DNA of 58,999 nucleotides from Paracoccaceae bacterium (GTDB taxonomy: Bacteria; Pseudomonadota; Alphaproteobacteria; Rhodobacterales; Rhodobacteraceae). Below the pieces are notes generated by a model. That model saw nothing but the letters and a program-made list of their open reading frames with translations, ran no database searches and was not told the DNA's origin. This document shows positions 35,365 to 43,964 of the stretch, piece after piece (within the stretch, counting starts at the first letter, position 1; each line of letters starts with the position of its first letter). The translations under genes were made by a program, and so were the position numbers. The stretch lies in assembly GCA_013214665.1 (NCBI GenBank), contig JABSSA010000011.1, positions 1-58,999 on the forward strand, read 5' to 3'.

Positions 35365-36030
35365 ATGACCTGGACTATTCCCAATATCCTAACGTTTCTG
35401 CGGCTCTTGGCGGCACCCCTTGTTGCGGTGATGTTTCTATACTTCACAAGGCCTTACGCCGACTGGATCGCGCTTTTCCTGTTCGTGGCGGCAGCGATCA
35501 CGGATTATTTTGATGGCTATCTCGCCCGCGCCTGGGGACAACAATCCAAGCTCGGCACGATGCTCGATCCGATTGCCGACAAGGCGATGGTGTTGATCGC
35601 ACTGATGGTTATCGTGGGCTTTTCCAGTTGGTCGCCCTGGTTGGTGTTACCCGCCACATTGATCGTGTTCCGCGAGGTGTTTGTGTCTGGCTTGCGGGAA
35701 TATCTGGGGGATGTGTCGGGCACGTTGAAGGTAACGCAACTGGCCAAGTGGAAAACCACGGTGCAAATGATCGCCATTGCCACGCTTTTTGCGCAAGGCG
35801 TCTTTGAACACTACTTTGGCATGTCCATCTGGGGCATGGATCAGGCGATGGTGCAGGCCATCCTGAACGGTACGGAAGAAGATGTGTTGGGCCTTGGCTG
35901 GAAATTGGCGGGGGCAGAGTTTACAGGCACGGCGGGGCTGGTTCTGTTGTGGGTGGCAGCCCTTTTGACATTCATTTCGGGCGTTGACTATTTCCGGAAA
36001 GCCATGCCCCACCTAAGAGAGGATACGTGA
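35365..36030 (+). CDS. pgsA: CDP-diacylglycerol--glycerol-3-phosphate 3-phosphatidyltransferase
   Basis: A 221-residue inner-membrane enzyme that makes phosphatidylglycerol phosphate. The CDP-alcohol phosphotransferase motif is complete: DYFDGYLARAWGQQSKLGTM then LDPIADK. Several hydrophobic helices follow, and the N-terminus IPNILTFLRLLAAP is characteristic. It directly abuts the serine hydrolase gene, and its stop is one base from the moaD start, so all are translated in series. Confidence 0.93.
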   Translation: MTWTIPNILTFLRLLAAPLVAVMFLYFTRPYADWIALFLFVAAAITDYFDGYLARAWGQQSKLGTMLDPIADKAMVLIALMVIVGFSSWSPWLVLPATLIVFREVFVSGLREYLGDVSGTLKVTQLAKWKTTVQMIAIATLFAQGVFEHYFGMSIWGMDQAMVQAILNGTEEDVLGLGWKLAGAEFTGTAGLVLLWVAALLTFISGVDYFRKAMPHLREDT

Positions 36031-36275
36031 TGCAGGTGCTCTATTTTGCCTGGGTCCGGGAACGGATTGGCGTGCCGCGCGAAGAAGTTGAAACCAGCGC
36101 AGCCACGGTTGCCGATTTGGTCGAAGAACTCAGCGCGCGCGAAGAGCGCTATGCCGTGGCTTTTGCCGACCGGGCCGCATTGCGCGTGGCGGTGGATCAG
36201 ACGTTGACCGATTTTGATGCCTCTTTGGACGGCGCGCGCGAAGTGGCGTTTTTCCCGCCCATGACAGGCGGCTAA
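36030..36275 (+). CDS. moaD: Molybdopterin synthase small subunit
   Basis: An 81-residue ubiquitin-like sulfur carrier ending in the required Gly-Gly (FFPPMTGG), which is thiocarboxylated and donates sulfur to form molybdopterin. ATG 36030 is chosen over GTG 36027 because the AGAGAGGA site then has proper spacing. It precedes moaE by 3 bases. Confidence 0.93.
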   Translation: MQVLYFAWVRERIGVPREEVETSAATVADLVEELSAREERYAVAFADRAALRVAVDQTLTDFDASLDGAREVAFFPPMTGG

Positions 36276-36278
36276 CCC

Positions 36279-36722
36279 ATGCGGATCGTCGTGCAAGACG
36301 CGCCCTTTGATCTGGGCGAAGAGGCCGGGCGCTTTGCGCAAGCAGACGCAGGTGTGGGCGCGGTTGTGACCTTTACGGGCATCGTGCGCAACACGGCGGC
36401 AGGTGATCTGAAAGCCATGGAGATTGAGCATTATCCAGGCATGACCGAGGCGGCGCTGACCGAGATTGCAGAGCGTGCGCAAACCCGGTGGAGCCTGAGC
36501 GATGTATTGGTCATTCACCGCCACGGGCACCTGACCCCCGGCGAGATGATCATGATGGTCGCCACAGCCGCGCCGCATCGTGCAGATGCCTTTGCCGCGG
36601 CTGAGTATCTGATGGACTACCTCAAGTCTCGTGCGCCGTTCTGGAAGCGCGAGATCACGGCGGATGGAGCTGCGTGGGTCGACGCCAAAGACGAAGACGA
36701 AGCGGCACTCGATCGGTGGTAA
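36279..36722 (+). CDS. moaE: Molybdopterin synthase catalytic subunit
   Basis: A 147-residue protein that pairs with MoaD. VTFTGIVRNTAAGDLKAMEIEHYPGM, VIHRHGHLTPGEMIMMVATAAPHR and the catalytic lysine region APFWKREI are typical. Last gene of the uvrC-moaE series; a perfect GGCGGGG/CCCCGCC hairpin follows. Confidence 0.95.
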   Translation: MRIVVQDAPFDLGEEAGRFAQADAGVGAVVTFTGIVRNTAAGDLKAMEIEHYPGMTEAALTEIAERAQTRWSLSDVLVIHRHGHLTPGEMIMMVATAAPHRADAFAAAEYLMDYLKSRAPFWKREITADGAAWVDAKDEDEAALDRW

Positions 36723-36736
36723 GGGCCGTGACGCGT

Positions 36737-36754
36737 GGCGGGGTGACCCCCGCC
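36737..36754. terminator. Bidirectional hairpin between convergent moaE and ASCH gene
   Basis: GGCGGGG-TGAC-CCCCGCC, a perfect 7-bp stem, lies in the 38-base gap between the two convergent stops. There is no long T-run, so factor-independent stopping is uncertain. Confidence 0.5.
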
Positions 36755-36760
36755 CTACGG

Positions 36761-37285
36761 TCAGAATGGGCGTTTTGGCGGGGATTTGAAACCGAGCGGC
36801 AGGTCGTCAAAGAGATCGCCGGTGCGGCCGTCATCATCGGCCCGGCCCCATCGCGTCATCCACGGCAGAGGCGTGGCAATCTCGCCTTCCTGTTCCCATT
36901 CGAAATACCCCAACTCCCCTGCACAGGGGATCGGCGCGACCGGAACCGGATTTTGCAACAAAAGCCCCACCTTGCCGCCATACCAAGGGCTGTCAGATCG
37001 CGTCACGAAATCAACCACCTCAACCGTGCCGATGATGGCGCGGCGCACCAGTTGGTCTGGCGGTGGAGTGGTCACGCCATTCTGCGCCATGCGGTAGACC
37101 AGATAATCGTATTCAGCGGCCTTCAAGCCAATGGCCGCGTGGATACAAATCCGGCCTGTGGTCATGCGGCCCGCGCGCACGGAACCTTCGCTGCGGTTTT
37201 CGATGTCTTTTCCGCCATGAATGATCGCCCAAGCCGAAGGCTGGCGCACCGAAAGTGCAAGGCGGGGAAGATCAGCGGCGGACAT
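36761..37285 (-). CDS. ASCH domain protein
   Basis: A 174-residue protein with an ASCH (PUA-like, RNA- or nucleoside-binding) fold: LALSVRQPSAWAIIHGGKDIENRS at the N-terminus, GRICIHAAIG, and ALIGTVEVVDFV-like RRAIIGTVEVVDFVTR. Relatives bind RNA or hydrolyse N4-acetylcytidine; no role can be fixed here. It stands alone, converging with moaE. Confidence 0.75.
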   Translation of the reverse strand: MSAADLPRLALSVRQPSAWAIIHGGKDIENRSEGSVRAGRMTTGRICIHAAIGLKAAEYDYLVYRMAQNGVTTPPPDQLVRRAIIGTVEVVDFVTRSDSPWYGGKVGLLLQNPVPVAPIPCAGELGYFEWEQEGEIATPLPWMTRWGRADDDGRTGDLFDDLPLGFKSPPKRPF

Positions 37286-37329
37286 GTGCGAAAGGTAAGC
37301 CCGAGGCCCGGCCTGTCAAAAGACGTGGC

Positions 37330-37896
37330 CTAAGTGCCGAAATAGCGCTCTGCCGAAACGTAGCCTGCGGCGCGAGCGGCGGTGGTCCATTCCGCCTCAA
37401 GAGCCGTATCGCCCACGATCACCACCTGATCACCGACAAGATGCCGATCCCGCACAAAGGCGCCAAGATGCGCCCGCACGCCAGACCACGGCATACGCAG
37501 GTCGGGGGCACGGGTCGCTGCGTCGATCACCTCCTCTGCTGCCGCGACCGCCGTAGGGTCATGGGGCAGATAGACCAGCGCCAATCGCCCTGCCCCTTTC
37601 AGGCCCGCTAGCTTATCAGCGCGGGGTTCCGGGATGCGCGGTTGCCCCGGCCCGATGATCCCCAAGGCGTTGGATGAAAAGAGAAAAGCACAGATATCAC
37701 GGCCCGTCGCCTGCCGAATGGCGGCATAGGTCTTGTAATCCATCCCCAGCTCGGTCGCCCGCCGAAGCCGCATTTTGACGATGGCCAGAGGGATTGTTTT
37801 TGGCATCAACGCCTTTTGCGCCTGGCGCCACTGATACGCCAGCCAACGTTGGCCCCTCTCGATGGTGGGGCCTCCGTTATGACCGATGCCGCTCAC
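37330..37896 (-). CDS. Conserved hypothetical protein beginning MSGIGHNGG
   Basis: A 188-residue protein of unknown function. The opening MSGIGHNGGPTIERG is common among alphaproteobacterial proteins, including some phage-related ones. The first 70 residues are basic and helical (LAYQWRQAQKALMPKTIPLAIVKMRLRRATELGMDYKTYAAIRQATGRD in general character), the rest a mixed alpha/beta pattern (VVIVGDTALEAEW). It starts with GTG in a GTGA overlap with the ribE stop, so it is coupled to riboflavin synthase. Confidence 0.75.
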   Translation of the reverse strand: MSGIGHNGGPTIERGQRWLAYQWRQAQKALMPKTIPLAIVKMRLRRATELGMDYKTYAAIRQATGRDICAFLFSSNALGIIGPGQPRIPEPRADKLAGLKGAGRLALVYLPHDPTAVAAAEEVIDAATRAPDLRMPWSGVRAHLGAFVRDRHLVGDQVVIVGDTALEAEWTTAARAAGYVSAERYFGT

Positions 37897-38483
37897 CCCT
37901 GCGCCTCAGCCAGCCGCGCGACATAGCGCGCCAGCGTGTCAATTTCGAGGTTTACGTGATCGCCTACGGCAACATCGCCCCAGGTTGTCACCTCTTTGGT
38001 GTGCGGGATAAAGTTGATGCCAAAGACATCTCCCTCCACCTCATTCACCGTGAGCGACGTCCCGTTGAGGGCAACCGATCCTTTGGGCGCAATAAAACGC
38101 GACAACTCGGATGGCGCGCGCAGCTGTACGCGCGTGCTGTCGCCTTCGTCGGTCACGGCCACCACTTCGGCCACGCCATCCACATGGCCTGACACGATAT
38201 GACCGCCCAGCTCATCGCCCACCTTGAGCGCACGCTCCAGATTGACGCGCTTGCCATCGACCCAAGCGGCGATGTTGGTTTTGGAGACGGTTTCCGCGCT
38301 GATCTGTACGTCGTACCAATCCGGCCCCAGATCAATCACGGTCAGGCAAACCCCATCAGAGGCAATGGACGCCCCCATATCAATGCCGCTAGTGTCATAG
38401 CCCGTGGTGATGCGCGCGCGCAGATCGCCTTGCTGTTCAAGCGACTGGATGGTGCCAACATCAGTGATAATTCCGGTAAACAT
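37893..38483 (-). CDS. ribE: Riboflavin synthase, alpha chain
   Basis: A 196-residue enzyme that dismutates two lumazines to riboflavin. It has two lumazine-binding repeats: MFTGIITDVGTI with GASIASDGVCLTVI, then GGHIVSGHVDGVAEV with KGSVALNGTSLTVNEV. Length is normal. It is separated by thousands of bases from ribB-ribH and ribD. No FMN riboswitch is evident upstream. Confidence 0.95.
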   Translation of the reverse strand: MFTGIITDVGTIQSLEQQGDLRARITTGYDTSGIDMGASIASDGVCLTVIDLGPDWYDVQISAETVSKTNIAAWVDGKRVNLERALKVGDELGGHIVSGHVDGVAEVVAVTDEGDSTRVQLRAPSELSRFIAPKGSVALNGTSLTVNEVEGDVFGINFIPHTKEVTTWGDVAVGDHVNLEIDTLARYVARLAEAQG

Positions 38484-38552
38484 ACGGCCCTCAAACTTCT
38501 TTTGGTTTCCAGAACGAGGTAGCGGCCCTAAGGTAGCTCAACAAGGCACAGC

Positions 38553-38583
38553 TTGAGTGATGAGGTAAATTTCGCCATATAAT
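38553..38583 (+). promoter_or_regulatory. Sigma-70-type promoter of the capsule genes
   Basis: TTGAGT (38553-38558) and a perfect TATAAT (38578-38583) with a 19-base spacer, in an AT-rich stretch before kpsS. The spacer is slightly long; the -10 box is the stronger evidence. Confidence 0.55.
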
Positions 38584-38589
38584 CACCAA

Positions 38590-38612
38590 ATTTGCACTCT
38601 ATACGTGCAAAT
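38590..38612. promoter_or_regulatory. Inverted repeat at the likely kpsS transcription start
   Basis: ATTTGCAC and GTGCAAAT, perfect 8-bp arms with a 7-base centre, begin about 7 bases after the TATAAT box. A protein bound here would cover the start point, so a repressor site is likely. The binding protein is unknown. Confidence 0.6.
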
Positions 38613-38639
38613 AACATAATACGAGTGAGCAGGTTTCGC

Positions 38640-39932
38640 ATGTCAGGTCTGTCTTCTGACGAACGGGTTTTTCTTTTTCTGCAAGGTCCACATGGGCCTT
38701 TCTTTCATCGTCTTGGCGCAATGTTGCGCAAAGCGGGCAGCACGGTGTGGCGTGTGGGGTTCAATGCGGGCGACCGAGCGTTCTGGTTCCACAAGGCCTC
38801 TTACATTCCTTACCGCGATCAGGCGGAGGCATGGCCCGCATACTTTGCAAAGCTCTGCACAGACCGGGGTGTAACCGACATCGTGCTTTACGGAGACACG
38901 CGGCCAGTGCACGCAGAGGCGGTTGCCATCGCCAAGGCGCGCGGCATCGAGGTGCATGTGTTCGAAGAAGGCTACATGCGCCCCTATTGGGTGACGTATG
39001 AACGGGGCGGTACCAACGGCAATTCCCGCCTGATGGATATGACCATCCCTGAAATGCAGGACGCGTTGGCGCAATCTGATCTCGATGCGCCTTTGCCGCC
39101 CGGATACTGGGGCGATATGCGCGCCCACGTCTTTTATGGCGCGCTTTATCATTGGTTCGTGATGTTCTGGAACCGCCGCTATCGAAACTTTAAAGCGCAT
39201 CGGGATCTGCCGGTGTCCAAGGAATTCCAGCTCTATCTTGTGCGGCTTTTGCTGGGGCCTTTGCACGCGTTGGACCGGATGCAGGCCACAATGCGCATTC
39301 GTTATGGTGGCTTTCCCTACCATCTTGCGCTGTTGCAACTGGAACATGACAGCGCGTTTCAATGCCATTCACCTTTCAGCAAAATGACCGACTTTCTGGA
39401 GGTTGTGATCAAAGGCTTTACCGAAGGCGCGCCCAAGCACCATCACCTCGTGTTCAAGGCCCATCCCTTGGAAGACGGGCGCGCACCCATCCGCCGCGCC
39501 ATTCGCGCGTTGGCGCGCACCCACGGGCTGCAAGGGCGCGTGCATTTCGTGCGCGGCGGCAAGTTGGCCCGGCTGTTGAATGACACGCGCACGGCGGTCA
39601 CGGTAAATTCCACCGCAGCACAGCAGGTGTTGTGGCGCGGCATCCCTTTGAAGACATACGGCAAGGCGGTGTTTGAAAAACCTGAGTTCATTTCAGACCA
39701 GCCGTTGGCCGAATTCTTTCAGGCGGCAACGCGGCCTGACAACCGCGCCTACAAAGACTATCGCCGCTATCTTTTGGAGACCAGTCAGGTGCCCGGTGGG
39801 TTCTATTCCGCACGGGGCCGCAGACAGCTCTTGCGGCAGGTGGTTGATATGATGCTGTCACCTGAAGATCCGTACGACACATTCGCCTCGGGCACAGCGG
39901 CGCCGAGGCAACAGTTGCGTATAGTGACTTGA
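38640..39932 (+). CDS. kpsS: Capsule polysaccharide Kdo transferase / export protein KpsS
   Basis: A 430-residue cytoplasmic protein of the KpsS/LipB family, which adds beta-Kdo to the lipid anchor of group 2-type capsules. RVFLFLQGPHGPFFHRLGAMLRKAG at the start, VFEEGYMRPYWVTYERGG, LVFKAHPLEDGR and TVNSTAAQQVLWRGIPLKTYGKAV are typical. ATG 38640 is chosen because homology begins there; the AT-rich sequence upstream contains the promoter. First gene of a three-gene capsule set. Confidence 0.9.
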   Translation: MSGLSSDERVFLFLQGPHGPFFHRLGAMLRKAGSTVWRVGFNAGDRAFWFHKASYIPYRDQAEAWPAYFAKLCTDRGVTDIVLYGDTRPVHAEAVAIAKARGIEVHVFEEGYMRPYWVTYERGGTNGNSRLMDMTIPEMQDALAQSDLDAPLPPGYWGDMRAHVFYGALYHWFVMFWNRRYRNFKAHRDLPVSKEFQLYLVRLLLGPLHALDRMQATMRIRYGGFPYHLALLQLEHDSAFQCHSPFSKMTDFLEVVIKGFTEGAPKHHHLVFKAHPLEDGRAPIRRAIRALARTHGLQGRVHFVRGGKLARLLNDTRTAVTVNSTAAQQVLWRGIPLKTYGKAVFEKPEFISDQPLAEFFQAATRPDNRAYKDYRRYLLETSQVPGGFYSARGRRQLLRQVVDMMLSPEDPYDTFASGTAAPRQQLRIVT

Positions 39933-40044
39933 CCACCCACTACCCCTAGTCTGGATTTTTTCGCCAAAGCGCTGTAAATTGAACATGATAACCGCACAAA
40001 AAACCGCGGATCAGAGGCAGATTTCAGGTCGAGGAGACCACGCA

Positions 40045-41178
40045 GTGACACATCCAGGACACCGCTGGGCGCGCCGCGCCCTTTCCGTTGTGGCAATTTC
40101 GGCGCTTGCGTCGTGTAATATCCTTCCTCAGGCCGGGCCGACCAAGCGGCAGATCTATTCCGGGTCCGTGCAGAAACAGGGCGATTCCTTTATCGTGTCT
40201 GTGAACGACCGCGTGACACGTGCCACAGCCGTGACACCGGCACTGGGCTTTTCGGACGCATTCAAGAACGCGGGCATTCTGCCGTCGGACATCATTCAAA
40301 ACGGTGACACGCTGTCTTTGCGGGTTTGGGAAAACGTCGAAGACGGTCTTTTGGCGGTTGAGGGTGCGACGCAGACAGAACTGGCACAGATCGTGGTCGA
40401 CGGCACAGGCTTTATCTTTGTACCCTACGCCGGGCGCATCAAAGCCGCCGGAAACACAACCGAAGCCATTCGCCGCATCATCACTGAGCGTCTGCAAGAC
40501 CAGACGCCCGACCCACAAGTTGAAGTGGTCCGCGAAGCGGGCGATGGCGCAACCGTCACCATCGCAGGCGAGGCCGCAGGCGCCGGGATTTATCCGATTG
40601 AACGCCCGACACGCACATTGGCGGCCATGATCGCCCAATCGGGTGGCGCGACAGTCAACCAAGAGATCGCCCGGATCACCGTTGTACGCGGGCACATGAC
40701 CGGCACGATCTGGTATGAAGATCTGTTTGAAAATCCATCGCTCGATATTCCGTTGCGCCCAGGCGACAAGATCCTGATCGAAGGCAACGAACGGTTCTTC
40801 ACCACGCTTGGTGCCACGGCGCAAACGCGGGTGCCATTTGAAACCCAAAACCTTTCGGCCCTCGAAGCGATTGCGCAAGTGGGCGGGCTTCAGGCCAACG
40901 CAGCCGACCCAACTGGTGTCTTTGTCTTGCGCAACGAGTCTGACGTTGTGTCGAACTCGGTTCTGGGCCGCAGCGATTTGGTGGGCCCACAGCGTTTGAT
41001 TTACGTGCTGGACCTGACGCAACCCAACGGGCTGTTCCTGGCGCGAGATTTTGTGATCCGCGACGGCGATACGATCTATGTGACAGAAGCGCCTTATACG
41101 CAATTCACCAAGATCATCAGCTCACTTACGGGCGCGGCTGGTTCGGTTAACTCGCTGGCAAGCGTCACTGGCAACTGA
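40045..41178 (+). CDS. Outer-membrane polysaccharide export lipoprotein (Wza/KpsD-like)
   Basis: A 377-residue OPX protein forming the outer-membrane exit for capsule. The start is GTG 40045, with GAGGAG 7 bases before; it gives a lipoprotein signal ending ALASC. The polysaccharide export domain follows (GDTLSLRVWENV, VDGTGFIFVPYAGRIKAAGNT), then two SLBB-type beta-grasp domains (VTIAGEAAGAGIYPI, LSALEAIAQVGGL). No tyrosine kinase Wzc is nearby. It lies between kpsS and kpsC. Confidence 0.87.
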   Translation: MTHPGHRWARRALSVVAISALASCNILPQAGPTKRQIYSGSVQKQGDSFIVSVNDRVTRATAVTPALGFSDAFKNAGILPSDIIQNGDTLSLRVWENVEDGLLAVEGATQTELAQIVVDGTGFIFVPYAGRIKAAGNTTEAIRRIITERLQDQTPDPQVEVVREAGDGATVTIAGEAAGAGIYPIERPTRTLAAMIAQSGGATVNQEIARITVVRGHMTGTIWYEDLFENPSLDIPLRPGDKILIEGNERFFTTLGATAQTRVPFETQNLSALEAIAQVGGLQANAADPTGVFVLRNESDVVSNSVLGRSDLVGPQRLIYVLDLTQPNGLFLARDFVIRDGDTIYVTEAPYTQFTKIISSLTGAAGSVNSLASVTGN

Positions 41179-41184
41179 TCTGCG

Positions 41185-43197
41185 ATGTCAGAGACATGGC
41201 GTGATCCGTCGGACCCCGAACCGGTTCGGCGGTTGCGCATTTTTAACGGTGGTTTTTTAACGCAACCGCGCGTGCGGCGCATTCTTGCGCTGCGCGGCTG
41301 GCAAACCGGATTTGGCCGCGTGCAAGACGGCGATCATATCGGCGTATGGGGGCAATCGCCCACCGCACATCGGGGCGAAGCCGTTGCCGCACTAAAAAAT
41401 ACACCCATTGTGCGTGTCGAAGACGCGTTTTTGCGGTCGTTGTTTCCGGGTCGCGTAGAAAGCGCGCCGCCGCTTGGGCTTTTGATCGACACATCCGGCG
41501 TTCATTTTGACCCAAGCCAGCCTTCCGATTTGGAAAAACTACTGGCAACCGACCCTTTGGATGACGCCGCGATCCTTAGCGCCGCGCGGGACGCGATCGC
41601 CGCCCTGCAAGCGGAGCATCTGACCAAATACACCGCATTTGATCCGCTCGCCCCTGCGCCAGAGCCCGGTTACGTGCTGGTTGTCGATCAAACAAAGGGC
41701 GATGCCTCCGTCACCGCCAGCGGCGCGGATCGGAACCGGTTTCTCGAAATGCTCTTTGTCGCGCGGGAAGACCATCCGAACGCGCGCATCCTGATCAAGA
41801 CCCACCCAGAAACCCAAGGCGGGCACCGCCCTGGGCATTTCACCGACGCAGACATCGGTGGCAACGTCGCGTTTTTCAGCGATCCGGTCAGCCCCTATGC
41901 CCTGTTGGAAGGTGCGATTGCGGTGTATTGCGTCAGCTCGCAATTTGGGTTCGAAGCGATCCTTGCAGGCCATAAACCCCATCTGTTCGGGCAGCCGTTT
42001 TACGCGGGCTGGGGTCTGACACAGGATGCCTTTCCCATCGATCTTCGCCAGCGCAAGCTCACCCGGGCACAGCTATTTGCGGGTGCTATGATGCTGTATC
42101 CGGCGTGGTATGACCCCTATCGCGATGCCCTGACAGATCTCAGCGGCGCAATGCAGGCGCTGGCCGCCGAGACGCGGGCCTGGCGGGAAGATCATCACGG
42201 ATGGTCTGCCGCCGGTATCCGCATGTGGAAGCGCCAGCATATGCAGCGGTTTTTCGGGCGGCATCAGCCGATGAAGTTTGACGCGCCCCCAAAACCAGAC
42301 CAACCGCAGCGCCGGCATATGGTCTGGGCCAGCACTGCAGATGTGACCATGCCCGGCGTGTGCCGCGTTGAGGACGGGTTTCTACGTTCAAAAGGTCTTG
42401 GCGCTGAATTGGTGCCGCCAATGTCGCTCGTGGTGGATGATCTTGGGATTTACTATGACCCAACTCAAGCCTCGCGGCTTGAGACTTTGATCCGCAAACG
42501 GGCTACCTTGCGCCAAGATGAAAGACGGCGGGCTGAGGCATTGGTCAAACGCTTCGTGTGCATGGCGCTGTCCAAATACAACGTGGGCGGCGCGGCGCCC
42601 ACGCTTCCAGAAGGGCGGAAGGTATTGGTCGTGGGTCAAGTGGAAGATGACGCATCGATCCGGCTGGGCACGAGTGACGTCACCACCAATGCCGGTCTGT
42701 TGGCCGCAGCACGCGCCGCGCGCCCCGATGACGTGATCCTATACAAGCCACATCCAGACGTGGAGGCGGGATTGCGCATCGGCACGGTCGAAGACACCAG
42801 TGCCGCCGATCTGGTTTTGGAAAACACCGACATTGCGCCACTGCTGAGCGCGGTAGATGAGGTGTGGACCATGACATCGCTCACCGGGTTTGAAGCGCTG
42901 TTGCGGGGGGTGCATGTGGTCACGCTGGGCGCCCCGTTTTATGCCGGTTGGGGACTGACCGAAGATCGCGGCGATGTACCGCCCAGACGGCGCGAGGATA
43001 TCTCGCTTGCCGGTTTGGTTCATGCCACGTTGATCGACTATCCCCGCTATCTGGATCCGGTGACAGGTGCCCCCTGCCCCGTTGAGGTTGTGGTAGACCG
43101 ATTGGCAACAGGCGCCGTCGCCCGGCCCGGCGCCGGGAACAGGATTTTGTCAAAGCTACAGGGCGTGTTTGCCAGCCAGGCACATCTTTGGCGCTAA
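41185..43197 (+). CDS. kpsC: Capsule polysaccharide Kdo transferase KpsC
   Basis: A 670-residue protein made of two similar halves, as in KpsC, which adds alternating Kdo residues to the phosphatidylglycerol anchor. The halves align at VRVEDAFLRSLFPGRVESAPPLGLLIDTSGVHFDP-type and CRVEDGFLRSKGLGAELVPPMSLVVDDLGIYYDP-type segments, and again at FGFEAILAGHKPHLFGQPFYAGWGLT and TGFEALLRGVHVVTLGAPFYAGWGLT in general outline. It starts 6 bases after the export gene. It converges with the anti-sigma gene, 4 bases apart. Confidence 0.92.
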   Translation: MSETWRDPSDPEPVRRLRIFNGGFLTQPRVRRILALRGWQTGFGRVQDGDHIGVWGQSPTAHRGEAVAALKNTPIVRVEDAFLRSLFPGRVESAPPLGLLIDTSGVHFDPSQPSDLEKLLATDPLDDAAILSAARDAIAALQAEHLTKYTAFDPLAPAPEPGYVLVVDQTKGDASVTASGADRNRFLEMLFVAREDHPNARILIKTHPETQGGHRPGHFTDADIGGNVAFFSDPVSPYALLEGAIAVYCVSSQFGFEAILAGHKPHLFGQPFYAGWGLTQDAFPIDLRQRKLTRAQLFAGAMMLYPAWYDPYRDALTDLSGAMQALAAETRAWREDHHGWSAAGIRMWKRQHMQRFFGRHQPMKFDAPPKPDQPQRRHMVWASTADVTMPGVCRVEDGFLRSKGLGAELVPPMSLVVDDLGIYYDPTQASRLETLIRKRATLRQDERRRAEALVKRFVCMALSKYNVGGAAPTLPEGRKVLVVGQVEDDASIRLGTSDVTTNAGLLAAARAARPDDVILYKPHPDVEAGLRIGTVEDTSAADLVLENTDIAPLLSAVDEVWTMTSLTGFEALLRGVHVVTLGAPFYAGWGLTEDRGDVPPRRREDISLAGLVHATLIDYPRYLDPVTGAPCPVEVVVDRLATGAVARPGAGNRILSKLQGVFASQAHLWR

Positions 43198-43201
43198 AGC
43201 G

Positions 43202-43963
43202 TTAGAGCTGTTCCACCAGCAGGCCCGCGACATCGGTGACAAAGGCATCGTCTTGCCCGCCGATCAGCATGTAGCCAAATTCCCCTTGCGACCAACTTGC
43301 CGTCGACAGCCCCGCCAAGACCTCGCTGTTGACTGGTCCATCCGGCTTCCCCTCACCACGCAGGAAAATGCACAAGGCAAATGGCGTACCGTCAGATTTG
43401 GCATAAGCCAGCTGGATCAAGGGCTTGCCTTTGAACGCAAGAATTTGCGCCCGCTTCAACTCAAGATCAGGCAGGTCTGACAAGGAGTCCTGCGGCAACG
43501 CGCGGTTCAAAGCGGCTTCGGCAGAGGCAAGTTGCGCCGAGACGGCAGCGCTGTCTGCGGGAATGGCCGCAACCGTTTCTGGGACATAGAGCGCCTGATA
43601 AAGCGCGGCCTGCAATTTCCAACCGATGGGTGCGGGCTCTGGTGTGGGGCCCGGCGGTGAAATCACATACCCCACGACACCGGCAACCAACATAGCCGCA
43701 ACCGTGCCAACGAGCCGCAAGCCACCAAAGCGCGCAGGCGCAACAACCGGCTCGGCGGCAGGGATCGAAATCGCCGCGATGTCAGCGTCGCGCGGCACAC
43801 TTTCGAACGCCTGCCCCACCATGGCGGCAAGCGGATCAAGCCCCATGAGGCGCTGTTCCAGCTCTGGATCTTCGCCCACAGCCTGCTCAAGCGATTGGGC
43901 GGCGTCCTCGTCAAAGTCGCCGTTCAGATAGGTCAGCAAGTCTTCGTCTGTATAACGTGTCAC
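43202..43963 (-). CDS. Transmembrane anti-sigma factor
   Basis: A 253-residue single-pass protein. The cytoplasmic N-terminus (TDEDLLTYLNGDFDEDAAQSLEQAV) resembles the sigma-binding helices of anti-sigma factors but has no HxxxCxxC zinc motif. A membrane segment lies at about residues 83-103 (LVGTVAAMLVAGVVGYVISP). The C-terminal part, probably periplasmic, looks like the anti-sigma-K type domain. It lies directly after the ECF sigma gene with a one-base gap, so the pair is co-expressed. Confidence 0.8.
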   Translation of the reverse strand: MTRYTDEDLLTYLNGDFDEDAAQSLEQAVGEDPELEQRLMGLDPLAAMVGQAFESVPRDADIAAISIPAAEPVVAPARFGGLRLVGTVAAMLVAGVVGYVISPPGPTPEPAPIGWKLQAALYQALYVPETVAAIPADSAAVSAQLASAEAALNRALPQDSLSDLPDLELKRAQILAFKGKPLIQLAYAKSDGTPFALCIFLRGEGKPDGPVNSEVLAGLSTASWSQGEFGYMLIGGQDDAFVTDVAGLLVEQL

Positions 43964-43964
43964 C

